Assembly: GCA_040880725.1 (NCBI GenBank)
Contig: JBBDHV010000020.1
Location: forward strand, 1 to 64,000
Direction of reading: 5' to 3'
DNA: 64,000 nucleotides
Source of the DNA: DATHWB01 sp040880725
GTDB taxonomy: Bacteria; Actinomycetota; Acidimicrobiia; Spongiisociales; ZC4RG35
Numbering within the stretch: the first letter of the stretch is position 1; each line of letters opens with the position of its first letter. The translations under genes were made by a program, and so were the position numbers. Shown piece by piece: positions 17,100-26,046 of the stretch. Under the pieces are notes generated by a model. That model was not told where the DNA came from. It saw only the letters and a list, made by a program, of their open reading frames with translations, and made no database searches.

Positions 17100-18218
17100 T
17101 CACCATTCCCGGTCGGCTTGCTCGTCGGTGAAAGGCGACGGAGGGTGGACTTCGTCAGGCGTGGCGGCCTGTTCGTTCAGGATGTCGAGCAGGCGTCGCA
17201 GGGAACCGAATTGGCGGCGGTCGAAGTGAAAACCGATGCGCGCCTTGTCGAGGGCGTCGTTGTCGCGGACCTCGGCGGGAGTCGGTTCGATGGTTTCGAT
17301 CTGTCCTGTCACGACGATGTCGGCGAACTCGTCATTCAGTCGCTCGAGCAATTCGGGACTCGGCGGCACCGCGAGACGTAGCACCAGTCGGCCGTCCACG
17401 TAGCGCTGGGAGTGGTAGTTGGCGTAGAAGCGGCAGATCTCGTCGGCGGCCTCGACCGGATCAGATGTGAAGGAGAAGAGGTCGAGGTCGCGTTCGGAGA
17501 TGAGGCCCTTGGCGACGAGCACGTCGGTCGCGAAGTCGATGAGGGGCTGCCAGTATCCGGTCCCCTCCGATTCGAGCATGACGATGGGGTGCAGGTCGCT
17601 CTTGCCGGTCTGGATCAAGGTGAGGAGTTCGAAGGTCTCATCGAGCGTGCCGAAGCCACCGGGGAAGAGGGCGAAGGCATGGGACTCCTTGACGAATCCG
17701 AGCTTGCGGGTGAAGAAATACTTGAAGTTGACGGTCCGTTCCGCCAGCACGTACTGGTTGGCGGACGCTTCGAACGGAAGACGGATGTTGACGCCGTAGC
17801 TGTTCTCGGGTCCCGCCCCCTTGTTGCCCGCCTCCATGATCCCGGGCCCGGCGCCGGTGATCACACCCCACTTGCGTTCGACCATCTTTGCGGCGAACTT
17901 CTCGGCGAGGAGATAGTCGGCGGTGCCTTCTCCCAACCGCGCCGAGCCGTACATCGTCACCTTCGGCTCGTCATGGCGCCGGAACACCAGCATCGAATAT
18001 CGCATCTCTTTGAGGGCGGTGTTCACGAGCTTCAGGTCACCCCGCGGTGCACTGTCGCGGTGGAGCTTGAGCACCGTGGTGAGCATCTCGGTGATCAGGT
18101 CGCTGTTCGGGTTCTCGGACGCCTGCGCCACGAGATCGCGGATGGTTGCATCGAGTTCGGGATTCCCCAGGTCATACGCCACGACAGACACGCTACCGCC
18201 GGAACGTCGACGCGGCAC
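17100..18218 (-). CDS. LOG/TIGR00730-family Rossmann-fold protein
   Basis: A 372-residue member of the lysine-decarboxylase-like (LOG) family, whose characterised members hydrolyse nucleoside monophosphates at the N-glycosidic bond. VTMYGSARLG, VITGAGPGIMEAGNKGAG and the signature PGGFGTLDETFE are present. It is longer than the roughly 190-residue plant-type LOG, with N- and C-terminal helical extensions. The start is uncertain: GTG codons at 18218, 18191 and 18182 are all possible. It diverges from the cNMP-binding protein. Confidence 0.85.
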   Translation of the reverse strand: MPRRRSGGSVSVVAYDLGNPELDATIRDLVAQASENPNSDLITEMLTTVLKLHRDSAPRGDLKLVNTALKEMRYSMLVFRRHDEPKVTMYGSARLGEGTADYLLAEKFAAKMVERKWGVITGAGPGIMEAGNKGAGPENSYGVNIRLPFEASANQYVLAERTVNFKYFFTRKLGFVKESHAFALFPGGFGTLDETFELLTLIQTGKSDLHPIVMLESEGTGYWQPLIDFATDVLVAKGLISERDLDLFSFTSDPVEAADEICRFYANYHSQRYVDGRLVLRLAVPPSPELLERLNDEFADIVVTGQIETIEPTPAEVRDNDALDKARIGFHFDRRQFGSLRRLLDILNEQAATPDEVHPPSPFTDEQADREW

Positions 18219-18263
18219 GGCGACGACTCGTAGGATGCCCGCGGTCGTCGAGAAGGATCATTC

Positions 18264-18695
18264 ATGACATCGTTACGGAAGGACGCCAAGCTGGCCTTGC
18301 TCGAAGGGGTCCAGTTGTTCGCCGGCTTCTCGAAAAAGGAGCTGGCGGCGGTCGCCAAGGCCGCCGACCAGCTGGATTACTCCGACGGGGTGTACCTGGG
18401 TCGACAGGATGCTGCGGGCCACGAGGCTTTCGTGGTCGTCTCCGGTCAGGTGACCGTGCGCCGCAACGGCCGGAAGGTCGCCAGTCTGCGCCGTGGCGAC
18501 GTCGCCGGGGAAATGGCACTCATCGACGGCCAGCCCCGATCCGCCGATCTTGTCGCGGATGGGGACACCAGCGTCCTCGTCATTCCGCGCCGAGAGTTCT
18601 CGGGGCTGCTCGAGAACAACGCGCAGCTGTCGAACAAGTTGCTGCGCACTCTCGCCGACCGGCTCCGCGAAGCGGATCGCTCCCTCTACGGTTGA
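18264..18695 (+). CDS. Cyclic nucleotide-binding domain protein
   Basis: 143 residues made up of one cNMP-binding beta-roll (GHEAFVVVSGQVTVRRNGRKVASLRRGDVAGEMALIDGQPRSADLVA), with the GEMAL...RSA phosphate-binding cassette intact. No DNA-binding domain follows, so it is a stand-alone sensor and not a Crp-type regulator. GAGAAGGA precedes the ATG. It converges on the AAA/VWA operon, with a 15-nt gap. Confidence 0.88.
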   Translation: MTSLRKDAKLALLEGVQLFAGFSKKELAAVAKAADQLDYSDGVYLGRQDAAGHEAFVVVSGQVTVRRNGRKVASLRRGDVAGEMALIDGQPRSADLVADGDTSVLVIPRREFSGLLENNAQLSNKLLRTLADRLREADRSLYG

Positions 18696-18710
18696 ACCGC
18701 CGGATGGCCG

Positions 18711-19703
18711 TCAGCCGAAGGGATCGGTCTCGGGTCCTTTGCGGACCACCGCGTTCCACACTGTTTCGTAGTGGTCCCGGTCGTAGACGTCGACGTGGGG
18801 GAGCACGAACTCGTCCCAGGCGCGTCGCAGCGGATCTTCGGTCTGACGGTGGATCCGTAGACCCGTCGGCATTCGGTCCAGGACGCTGCGGAGGCTCAAC
18901 GGCGTTTCCACCCGAGTCCCGGCGTCGGTGGATTCGAAACTGGCATTGATCTCGGTCGACAGCCGGGCGATGGCGACGACGTACGGATCGGCCAGCTTGG
19001 GATACCGACGGCGGAGCATCATTTCGATCTGGTCGCCACCGGGGAAACTCTTCTCCCAGATCACCCAGCGGTCGGCGAATGCCTTGTTCAGCGTCTGGGT
19101 GCCGGCGTAGTCGCGCAGGTCGGTGGGGTTCATCGTGCCGAAGACCCGCACGTCGTCGCGGAGGTCGACGCGTTCGCCGTTCGGGAGGTCGATGGCCGCG
19201 TACCGGTCGAGAAGGCCGTGCAGTGCGAAGAGGGTCTCGGCTCCGGCGGCGTTCAACTCCGAGAGGTTGAGGAGCGACGGCCCACGGAGTGCGCGGGTGA
19301 TGTCGCCGTCTTCCCACCGTGACTCGGTGCCTCCGGTCCCGTCCCCGTGCAGCTTCGTGGAACCGATCAGCGTGACGTCGCGAACCTCTCCTGTGAGTGG
19401 GATTCGGTAATACGGAAGGCCGAGGATGGAGGCGAACTGCTCGACGTCGTGATCCTTGCCGGTACCCATGTGGCCGCGGACTGCCACGTGGAGCGGGACG
19501 AACCCGTCGGGACTCTCACGGCGCACCGCTTCGACCTGTGCAAAGCGGTAGAGCATGCCCAGGTCGACATAGTGGGGATCGGGTTCGGGGATCTTGCCGA
19601 TCCGCATCTCGGCATCCGAAAGATCCTTCGGCACGGTGAAACTCTCCAACTCGATGGGAGGGTCCACTCCGAGGGGGTCTTCGAAAACAACGGTTTCAGG
19701 CAC
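18711..19703 (-). CDS. CobS/MoxR-like AAA ATPase with altered Walker motifs
   Basis: A 330-residue AAA protein. Its P-loop region (GHMGTGKD, 77-84, followed by HDVEQFASILGLPYYRI) resembles CobS of the cobaltochelatase/MoxR group. The Walker A Thr/Ser is replaced by Asp84. The Walker B Asp-Glu is Ser148-Glu149 (LLNLSEL), so Mg-ATP handling may differ. VFGTMNPTD (sensor 1) and the MoxR insert are conserved. It is downstream of a VWA protein with an 8-nt overlap, the usual MoxR-VWA or CobS-CobT arrangement. True CobS function is unlikely because no cobalamin genes are near. Confidence 0.8.
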   Translation of the reverse strand: MPETVVFEDPLGVDPPIELESFTVPKDLSDAEMRIGKIPEPDPHYVDLGMLYRFAQVEAVRRESPDGFVPLHVAVRGHMGTGKDHDVEQFASILGLPYYRIPLTGEVRDVTLIGSTKLHGDGTGGTESRWEDGDITRALRGPSLLNLSELNAAGAETLFALHGLLDRYAAIDLPNGERVDLRDDVRVFGTMNPTDLRDYAGTQTLNKAFADRWVIWEKSFPGGDQIEMMLRRRYPKLADPYVVAIARLSTEINASFESTDAGTRVETPLSLRSVLDRMPTGLRIHRQTEDPLRRAWDEFVLPHVDVYDRDHYETVWNAVVRKGPETDPFG

Positions 19704-21795
19704 TTGTTTGCTCCTTCCAGAGATTCGTGGTCGGTCGAGCCGAACGCAGCCACCAGGTGTCCATTCCGAAGAGCGCCAGACTGCGCCGCAACGACGACCG
19801 GACTCCGTCGACCATCGCCCGGGTGAGGTCCTCGGGTCGCTGCACCACCTGGTGACGCTGGTAGGCGGTGGTGACGGTGTCGTCTCCGATGCCGATGCCC
19901 AGCACGGTGGTGCCGCTTCGTTCCACGCCTTCGACGGTCGCCTCCAGCGCCCGGATCGATCCGCGGGTCATTCCGTCGGCGAGCACGACCAGAACCCGGA
20001 CGCTCGATCCGTGCCTGGCGAGGCGCTCGGCGGCCATCGTGACGTTGAACTCGTCGACGTTCGAAGCCTTGTCGAACATCGACACCGGGGGAGCGGAACG
20101 AGGATCGCGCCGGGCTGCACCGGCCGCCTTCGTGGGCTCGGCTGCGGTGTAGAACATGCCGGCGAGCAGATCCTCGGAGTCCCGCCAGCGGCGGTCGAAC
20201 GGTTTGACGATGTAGTGGTTGACAGTCGAGGTGAGTCGGTCCGCATGGCTTCCCTGCGTTTGGCGGAGCCCGGCGGTGGCCTGGCTGCGTCCCCGGGAAT
20301 AGGACCATTCGGTGTCGTCGGGGCGGGCCGCGAAGGAACGATTGAACATCGCCACCTCGAAGTCGATCTGCAGTTCGTCGCAGAGACGGGCGAGGGTCCA
20401 CGCTCCCATCAGCGCGGCGGACATTCCCCACGACGTTCTCCGCCCGAAGGGGCCCCCCTCGCGGGGTTGCAGCATGGACGCCGATGCGTCCACGAGCAGG
20501 CTCACGGCGTAGGTTCGCCGAGTCTGGGCGGCTCTGCGCTCGTACATTCGGGTGTAGAGGCCGGCCCCGATGAACAGCGCGGCGTGCGGGGACACGTCGC
20601 CTTGGTCATAACCCGACCGCAGGCCGCGGCGCTGGTTGGCGGCGAAGAGGGGGAAGAGTTCCCCCGAGACCTGACGCTGGGCGACGTCCCAGCGGATGGC
20701 GGCGTCGGCCAGCGCCGCACGGCCTTCCTTCGCAAACACGCGGAACGACTGCGGGACGCGGGCAACGACGAGCTTGCCGCTCTGGCCGGTCGGCAGGTAG
20801 ATCGTGGGCGCTTCGGACACCCGCAGCAGCTGGTCGGTGGTCGCGTCGCCGGCCAACTCGCTGGCACCCTTGCGGTCCGACAGCCCGGCTCGGGCCTGGC
20901 TCGCGCGCTTCGTGTCGTTGTAGCTCTCCGCATCGCGCACCACGGGGCTGGGGAGACGGACCTGATCGACTCCCTGTGCAACCGACTCTGCGTCACGGTT
21001 GTCGGCGGCGTTTCGCTGGGCGTTGGTGGCCGTTTCCTCGAGTTTGGTCAGGAGTTGGTTGGCCCGGGCGATTTCGAGCAGTTCGAGGGCAAGGGTCGCC
21101 ACCTCCCAGGGATCATCGGAGGAGACCGTCCGTTCGAGGATGTGTCCCGCGTCGCTGAGTGCCACCGCAGCCCTGGCGTCGATGCGGCGTTCGAGCGGTT
21201 CTCGTTCGGTGTAGCCCCCCGCGACCAGGAAACACGAGAGTGCGAACTGGGCCAGCGCCCCCGCAGAGCGCATCGCCTCGACATACCCCGTTCGGTAGAT
21301 GTCGGCGAGCACCGACCGTGCTCCGGGATATGCGACCAACCCCAGGTTCTCCTGGCGGGCGTCTTCCAAGGTGAAGAACAACGCCTCGGCCACCGGCCCG
21401 CCCGCAGTCTCCAGAGCTTTGAGGAGATCGACCGGCGTGTCGTCGGTCTCGGTCTCCGACGGCCAGTCGTCGGGGTAGGCACGTTTGGAGTCGAAGTCGG
21501 TCGACACGAGATGGACCACTTCGTGGAGTGCGGAGGCGATGGCCACCTCGTCGGGGGTCACAGGGGCGCTGCGGTTGTATGCCGCCTGGAAGAGGCGTGG
21601 GTCGCAGACGATCTCGTCGACTCCGGACGCCGACTCGGAGCCGAGCCGCACCCGTAGGGCGGGGTTGTTCGACAGGCTGCGGGCGAAGCGGGTGATGGCC
21701 GGAGAGACCCGCTGATAGCGCGCCACGACCTGCTCGATCGCCCCCTCGTCGGGGCGGAGCATCTCGCGGAGGACGGTCTCTGTTCGGGCGCGCAT
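19696..21795 (-). CDS. CobT-like VWA-domain protein with HExxH motif
   Basis: 699 residues. The C-terminal von Willebrand A domain carries the MIDAS motif DASAS (about 436-440), with AVSLLVDASASM and VLVVLADGMTRG. The N-terminal part holds a zincin-like HEVVH (about 91-95) and, 50 residues on, LEDARQE, which could supply a third metal ligand; this ED.R region is also CobT-like. It is translated first and coupled to the AAA gene, so the two probably form a chaperone/chelatase-type complex. The ATG at 21795 is preceded by an alternative in-frame TTG. Confidence 0.8.
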   Translation of the reverse strand: MRARTETVLREMLRPDEGAIEQVVARYQRVSPAITRFARSLSNNPALRVRLGSESASGVDEIVCDPRLFQAAYNRSAPVTPDEVAIASALHEVVHLVSTDFDSKRAYPDDWPSETETDDTPVDLLKALETAGGPVAEALFFTLEDARQENLGLVAYPGARSVLADIYRTGYVEAMRSAGALAQFALSCFLVAGGYTEREPLERRIDARAAVALSDAGHILERTVSSDDPWEVATLALELLEIARANQLLTKLEETATNAQRNAADNRDAESVAQGVDQVRLPSPVVRDAESYNDTKRASQARAGLSDRKGASELAGDATTDQLLRVSEAPTIYLPTGQSGKLVVARVPQSFRVFAKEGRAALADAAIRWDVAQRQVSGELFPLFAANQRRGLRSGYDQGDVSPHAALFIGAGLYTRMYERRAAQTRRTYAVSLLVDASASMLQPREGGPFGRRTSWGMSAALMGAWTLARLCDELQIDFEVAMFNRSFAARPDDTEWSYSRGRSQATAGLRQTQGSHADRLTSTVNHYIVKPFDRRWRDSEDLLAGMFYTAAEPTKAAGAARRDPRSAPPVSMFDKASNVDEFNVTMAAERLARHGSSVRVLVVLADGMTRGSIRALEATVEGVERSGTTVLGIGIGDDTVTTAYQRHQVVQRPEDLTRAMVDGVRSSLRRSLALFGMDTWWLRSARPTTNLWKEQTSA

Positions 21796-21857
21796 CAAGC
21801 GCCGATTGTCTCACACCGTGCCAAGTCGTTTCCGTGATGGCACACAGGATCCGTACC

Positions 21858-23117
21858 ATGGCGCCGATGCACTACGACCTCTCGACGCTGCCCAACGGCC
21901 TCCGCGTCATCACCGAGCCGATGCCGAGCCTGCGTTCGGTGGCGGTGGGCTGCTGGATCGACACCGGCACCAGGGACGAAAACCCCAACGAAGCGGGAGC
22001 ATCCCACTTCCTCGAACACCTGTTGTTCAAGGGTTCGGAGAGCCTCTCTGCTCGTCAGATCTCCGAGCGATTCGACGCCATGGGGGCTGAATCCAACGCG
22101 TTCACGTCCAAGGACCACACGTGTTTCTGGGCGAGGCTTCTCGACGAGGATCTCGAAGAAGGTCTGGGGATCCTCGCCGAGATGCTCCAGCGCCCGGCGT
22201 TCCGCAATCACGAGATCGACGCCGAACGCCAGGTCGTGATCGAAGAGATCAACATGAGTGAGGACGACCCTGCCGACGTCGCCTTCGAGGAGTTCACTCG
22301 GGCGGTCTTCGCCGGTCATCCGCTCGAGGCACCCGTCCTGGGGACGCGCGAAAGCATTCGGGGGATGACCCGCGATGACATCGCCGGGTACTGGAAGCGC
22401 CGCTACGGCGTTGGTTCGACGGTGCTCGCGTTGACCGGCTCAGTCGACCACGCCGCCGTCGTCGAACTCGCCGGCAGGGTCTTCGGGGAGTGGTCGGGCG
22501 AAGACGTCGATCACGAGTTCGTCGCTCCCACGATGAAGCCTGTCGTAAATGTGGTCACTCGTGACACCGAACAAGCTCATGTGGTCCTCGGCGGTGAAGG
22601 CCTCGACCGCGCCGACGAACGCCGTTGGGCCTTCGAGGTGATGAACCATGTCCTCGGTGGCGGCATGTCATCTCGGTTGTTCACCACCATTCGTGAAGAG
22701 CGCGGCCTCGTGTACACCGTGTATTCCTTCCGGGCGTCGTATGCAGACACCGGGGCGTGGGGCGTCTACGCCGGCACCACGCCCGAACAGGTCGGCGAGG
22801 TGTTGGAACTGATCCATTCCGAGTTGGAACTCATGGTGCGTGACGGCATCACCGAAGACGAACTGGACAGGGCTCGGGGCGCGATGCGAGGCGGACTGGC
22901 GTTGGCGATGGAGGATGCGAACAGCCGGATGGTCCGGCTCGGACGCGACGAGCTCGTCGGCGCTCCTCACCTGTCGGTGGGCGAGAGGCTCGCCAAGGTC
23001 GAGGCGGTCACCCTCGACGACATCCGACTGGTGGCCGAGTCGCTGCTGAGCGCCCCCAAAGTCATCGGTGCGGTCGGCCCCTTCGATTCCGCCGACCTCG
23101 GCCAGTACCTGCGGTGA
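21858..23117 (+). CDS. M16-family zinc metalloprotease
   Basis: 419 residues with the inverted zinc motif HFLEH (H50, E53, H54) and a downstream Glu in VVIEEINMSED. The inactive second half (GGGMSSRLFTTIREERGLVYTVYSF) is typical of the processing-peptidase-like PqqL/MPP family. It is adjacent to dapB, which it overlaps as GTGA. Starts further upstream (GTG 21834, ATG 21837) are possible; MAPMHYDL has AGGA before it and fits the family better. Confidence 0.92.
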   Translation: MAPMHYDLSTLPNGLRVITEPMPSLRSVAVGCWIDTGTRDENPNEAGASHFLEHLLFKGSESLSARQISERFDAMGAESNAFTSKDHTCFWARLLDEDLEEGLGILAEMLQRPAFRNHEIDAERQVVIEEINMSEDDPADVAFEEFTRAVFAGHPLEAPVLGTRESIRGMTRDDIAGYWKRRYGVGSTVLALTGSVDHAAVVELAGRVFGEWSGEDVDHEFVAPTMKPVVNVVTRDTEQAHVVLGGEGLDRADERRWAFEVMNHVLGGGMSSRLFTTIREERGLVYTVYSFRASYADTGAWGVYAGTTPEQVGEVLELIHSELELMVRDGITEDELDRARGAMRGGLALAMEDANSRMVRLGRDELVGAPHLSVGERLAKVEAVTLDDIRLVAESLLSAPKVIGAVGPFDSADLGQYLR

Positions 23118-23812
23118 CGACTGTCGGCATCTCCGGGGCGGCCGGCCGGTTGGGCCGTGTGGTGGTCCAGGCGGTGCGAGACGCTCCGGATCTCGAGCTG
23201 GCGGGCCTCTACGCCCCCCGCCACGCCGGTGTGGTCGTATCCGCCGTGCCGTGCTCTGCCGAGCCCGAGTCCCTTTCGTCAGCGGACGTGGTCGTCGAGG
23301 TCACCCGTCCCGATGTGGTCATGGGGAACCTCGCGCGTTGGAGAGCGAACGGCTCCCATGTCGTGGTCGGGACCTCCGGCTTCGACGCCGTCCGCCTCTC
23401 CGAACTCCGGGAGATGTGGGGGTCGGGTCCGTCGAATTGCCTGGTCGTCCCCAACTTCTCGATCGGCGCGGTGCTCATGATGAGGTTCGCGGCCGAAGCG
23501 TCCCGCTACTTCGACGGTGCGGAGATCGTCGAGATGCATCACGCCGGAAAGGTCGATGCCCCTTCAGGAACGGCAATCGCCACCGCCGAGGCGATGGCGG
23601 GAGATGTTCCGATCCACTCGGTCCGGCTGCGAGGTCTGATCGCCCATCAGGCGGTGATCCTGGGCTCTGATGGCCAAACGCTCACGATTCGGCACGACAC
23701 GACGGATCGGAGTTCGTTCGTTCCCGGCGTCCTGGCCGCTGTCCGCGGAGTCGGCGGGCTCCGCGGTGTGACGGTCGGTCTGGAACACGTGCTCGACGCT
23801 CCCGGAGACTGA
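23114..23812 (+). CDS. dapB: 4-hydroxy-tetrahydrodipicolinate reductase
   Basis: DapB performs the NAD(P)H-dependent second committed step of diaminopimelate and lysine synthesis. The nucleotide-binding GISGAAGRLGR is at the N-terminus, and the catalytic EMHHAGKVDAPSGTA carries the HH and K residues of the family. At 232 residues it is slightly shorter than usual (about 245-270). The GTG start overlaps the M16 protease stop. dapA and dapF are elsewhere in this window. Confidence 0.95.
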   Translation: MTTVGISGAAGRLGRVVVQAVRDAPDLELAGLYAPRHAGVVVSAVPCSAEPESLSSADVVVEVTRPDVVMGNLARWRANGSHVVVGTSGFDAVRLSELREMWGSGPSNCLVVPNFSIGAVLMMRFAAEASRYFDGAEIVEMHHAGKVDAPSGTAIATAEAMAGDVPIHSVRLRGLIAHQAVILGSDGQTLTIRHDTTDRSSFVPGVLAAVRGVGGLRGVTVGLEHVLDAPGD

Positions 23813-23862
23813 CGGCGCCGCGCCGCAGCGCTGGGCGAGGCGTCACAGCCACGGCACACCGC

Positions 23863-23868
23863 TACATT
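23863..23868 (+). promoter_or_regulatory. TANNNT -10 box of the 81-residue protein gene
   Basis: TACATT ends 6 nt before the GTG at 23875 and no ribosome binding site is visible, pointing to a leaderless transcript. Confidence 0.4.
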
Positions 23869-23874
23869 GCCGGT

Positions 23875-24120
23875 GTGGAACATCACGCCGATTTCGCAGT
23901 CCCGGTCACCCAACGCATGGAGGTGACCACGGCGGCAGACCCCCAGGACGGCATCGGTCCCATCGCCGGACGGGTCATCACCCTCGGATGGTGGGTCGAC
24001 GATTCCCCCGATCCCGACCACGAACCAACGGGGGTGCTGTACCTCGTTGCAGATGAGCGCCGCCCCCGCCCGATGTGGGTGAAGGAGGCCGATCTGATGT
24101 CGGTCCGGATCCACCACTGA
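23875..24120 (+). CDS. Small hypothetical protein
   Basis: 81 residues, soluble. RVITLGWWVDDSPDPDHEPTGVLYLVADERRPRPMWVKEADL looks like a small beta-barrel or SH3-like fold, but I recognise no family. GTG start with a leaderless-type promoter. Codon use matches its neighbours. A copy of the dispersed palindrome lies 35 nt after the stop. Confidence 0.55.
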   Translation: MEHHADFAVPVTQRMEVTTAADPQDGIGPIAGRVITLGWWVDDSPDPDHEPTGVLYLVADERRPRPMWVKEADLMSVRIHH

Positions 24121-24155
24121 GATCCCGCCGACCCGTCGGCGACAACCCGCCCCGC

Positions 24156-24204
24156 GAACCCTGGGTTCCCAGGGACACTCAGTGTCCCTGAGAGCCCACG
24201 GTTC
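24156..24204. repeat. Dispersed 3'-end palindrome, copy A
   Basis: The 5' arm GAACCCTGGGTTC (24156-24168) and the 3' arm GAGCCCACGGTTC (24192-24204) can pair with a C-C mismatch and one wobble. The inner stem is CAGGGACACT with AGTGTCCCTG, a perfect 10 bp around a single C. It sits between two convergent genes and touches the stop codon of the membrane protein. Confidence 0.8.
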
Positions 24205-24595
24205 AGGCGCGTTCGATCAGGAACGAGACCACGAGGCCCAGTCCGCCCGCGACGGCGATCACCAGACCCAGCACGCGGCTGAGAGGCACCCGCCTGCGCT
24301 CGCTCACCCGGGTGGCGACGACGGCGAGTATCAGCCAGATGACGACGTCGGTGAACGGCGCCAACGGCAACTCACCTGCGATCGCCGCAAAGATGCCCGA
24401 TACCGGGGCACCCGCCCCGTAGAGGGCGAAGCCGATCTGTTGGACGAGGCGTCCGCCGTCACCCAGCGCCAACATCAGTCCGGTCGCCGTGGCCACCACC
24501 CCGAACGCGAGGAGGACGCCGGCGGAGACCGCCAGCGCACTGCAACCGAATCCGTCGTCCTCAGGCTTCGGTGATGGTGACGGAGTGGATGACAC
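24203..24595 (-). CDS. Small integral membrane protein
   Basis: 130 residues. A Pro/Ser-rich N-terminus is followed by three or four hydrophobic segments (about 19-45, 52-76, 82-98 and 108-126). No family is recognised. The GTG start overlaps the last 35 nt of the cyclophilin gene, so it is probably translated from the same mRNA. Its stop lies inside palindrome copy A. Confidence 0.6.
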   Translation of the reverse strand: MSSTPSPSPKPEDDGFGCSALAVSAGVLLAFGVVATATGLMLALGDGGRLVQQIGFALYGAGAPVSGIFAAIAGELPLAPFTDVVIWLILAVVATRVSERRRVPLSRVLGLVIAVAGGLGLVVSFLIERA

Positions 24596-25070
24596 AGTCC
24601 TCTTCTGGTTTGTCGGCCCGGTCGGTGGGGACTGCGAGGATCGAGTCGACGGCGTCCATTCCTGCGGTCACCTCGCCGAAGATGGTGTAGCTGTGCGGCA
24701 ATCCCGCATCGGCGACGCAAATGAAGAACTGCGAGCCGTTCGTGTTCGGACCGGAGTTGGCCATCGCCACCGTTCCCCGGGTGTAGGGCCCCGTCCCGTC
24801 CAACTCATCGCGGAACTTGTAGCCGGGGCCGCCCCGGCCGGTCCCGGTCGGATCACCGCCCTGGATGACGAACCCGGGGATGCACCGGTGGAAGATCACC
24901 CCGTCGTAGAAGCCTTCGCGAGCGAGAAAGACGAAGTTGTTGACGGTCAGTGGGCTTCGGCCCTCGTCCAGGTCGATCGTGATCTCACCGTGGTTGGTGT
25001 CGAGGACGGCGGTGTAGGACTTCGCCGTGTCGATCGTCAGTTCAGGCGGATTGTTCCACTGTTGGGCCAC
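24561..25070 (-). CDS. Cyclophilin-type peptidyl-prolyl isomerase
   Basis: 169 residues of a cytoplasmic cyclophilin. FHRCIPGFVIQGGDPTGTGRGGPGYKF carries the active-site Arg, and MANSGPNTNGSQFFI is the second signature. There is no signal peptide. AAAGGAG lies upstream of the ATG. It is followed by the small membrane protein in the same operon. Confidence 0.93.
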   Translation of the reverse strand: MAQQWNNPPELTIDTAKSYTAVLDTNHGEITIDLDEGRSPLTVNNFVFLAREGFYDGVIFHRCIPGFVIQGGDPTGTGRGGPGYKFRDELDGTGPYTRGTVAMANSGPNTNGSQFFICVADAGLPHSYTIFGEVTAGMDAVDSILAVPTDRADKPEEDCVIHSVTITEA

Positions 25071-25136
25071 GAAGGCTCCTTTCGGACGGGTCCGTCCAGG
25101 CTAGAAGGGGCGACGGGCCACACCCGAACCGGTCGG

Positions 25137-25967
25137 TCAGAACAGGGCCGAGGCGAGCCGTCGGCGGTATGTCCCGACGAGGGCGTGGTCGTGGCCGAGC
25201 ACCTCGAACAGGTCCAGCAGGGCGACCCGTGCCTCCTCGGCGAGTTCGCCTCGTTCACTCACGAGATCGACGAGGATCTCCATGGCATCCGCGGCGTCGC
25301 CGTTGACCGAGAGGGCTTTGGCGTAGGCGAGTCGGTCTCCGGGCGCTCCGGAGGCCGCAGCCGCCTCCGCCAGTGATTCAACGTCGCCGGCGTCGCCCCA
25401 GAGCCTTCCGGCGGACTCCATACGCCTGACGTCTTCGGATCGCGGGAGTCGGGCGAGTACTTCGAGGGCCGCCGCGGCGTCGTTGCGGTCGAGGAGGATC
25501 GTGGCCAGGCCGAGCCCGGCGATCTCATGGGCCGGATCCTGTTCGAGCACGGCCCCGAAGCCCGCCTCGGCACCTGCGACGTCGCCTTCGTCATAGGCGG
25601 CTTCGGCTGCAGCGGCAGCCATGTCGAGTTCGGTGGGCACGATCGATTGGAGGAACGACCGAACCTGCGGTTCTCCGAGGGCTCCGGTGAACTGGTTCAC
25701 GACCTGTCCGTCCCGGAACGCCACGACGGTCGGGATCCCCTGCACGCCGAACTGCTGGGCCAGCGACTGGTTCTGGTCGACGTCGACCTTGGCGAGCAGC
25801 CACGATCCCGCACCTTCGGCGGCGAGGCGCTCCAGCATCGGTCCGAGGACTTTGCATGGTCCGCACCATTCCGCCCAGAAGTCGACGACGACAGGGCGGC
25901 GTCTGCTCTCCTCGATGACCGCGTTCGGAAAGTCGGCCTGGGAGACGTCGAGCAGGTGTGTTGGCAT
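25137..25967 (-). CDS. Thioredoxin-TPR protein (YbbN/CnoX-like)
   Basis: 276 residues. An N-terminal thioredoxin domain with WCGPCK (C35, C38) and the cis-Pro (GIPT) is followed by TPR-like helices (DMAAAAAEAAYDEGDVAGAEAGFGAVLEQDP). This is the YbbN/CnoX co-chaperone layout. Unlike E. coli CnoX, which has SXXC, both redox Cys are present, so it may be a working thioredoxin. The ATG at 25967 follows a GTG; the upstream extension in the same frame lies over the dapA promoter region and is rejected. Confidence 0.85.
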   Translation of the reverse strand: MPTHLLDVSQADFPNAVIEESRRRPVVVDFWAEWCGPCKVLGPMLERLAAEGAGSWLLAKVDVDQNQSLAQQFGVQGIPTVVAFRDGQVVNQFTGALGEPQVRSFLQSIVPTELDMAAAAAEAAYDEGDVAGAEAGFGAVLEQDPAHEIAGLGLATILLDRNDAAAALEVLARLPRSEDVRRMESAGRLWGDAGDVESLAEAAAASGAPGDRLAYAKALSVNGDAADAMEILVDLVSERGELAEEARVALLDLFEVLGHDHALVGTYRRRLASALF

Positions 25968-26046
25968 CACGTTCGAATCTACCCCGACCCAGTGCCTACC
26001 CCCGCCAACGGTAAGATCCGCGGGCGTCGCTGAGACCGAGGAGCTG

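Noticed and set aside
18711..21795. Assignment of the AAA/VWA pair as cobaltochelatase CobS/CobT
   Set aside because: The Walker residues are altered and no cobalamin genes are in the window; similarity is at fold and arrangement level only.
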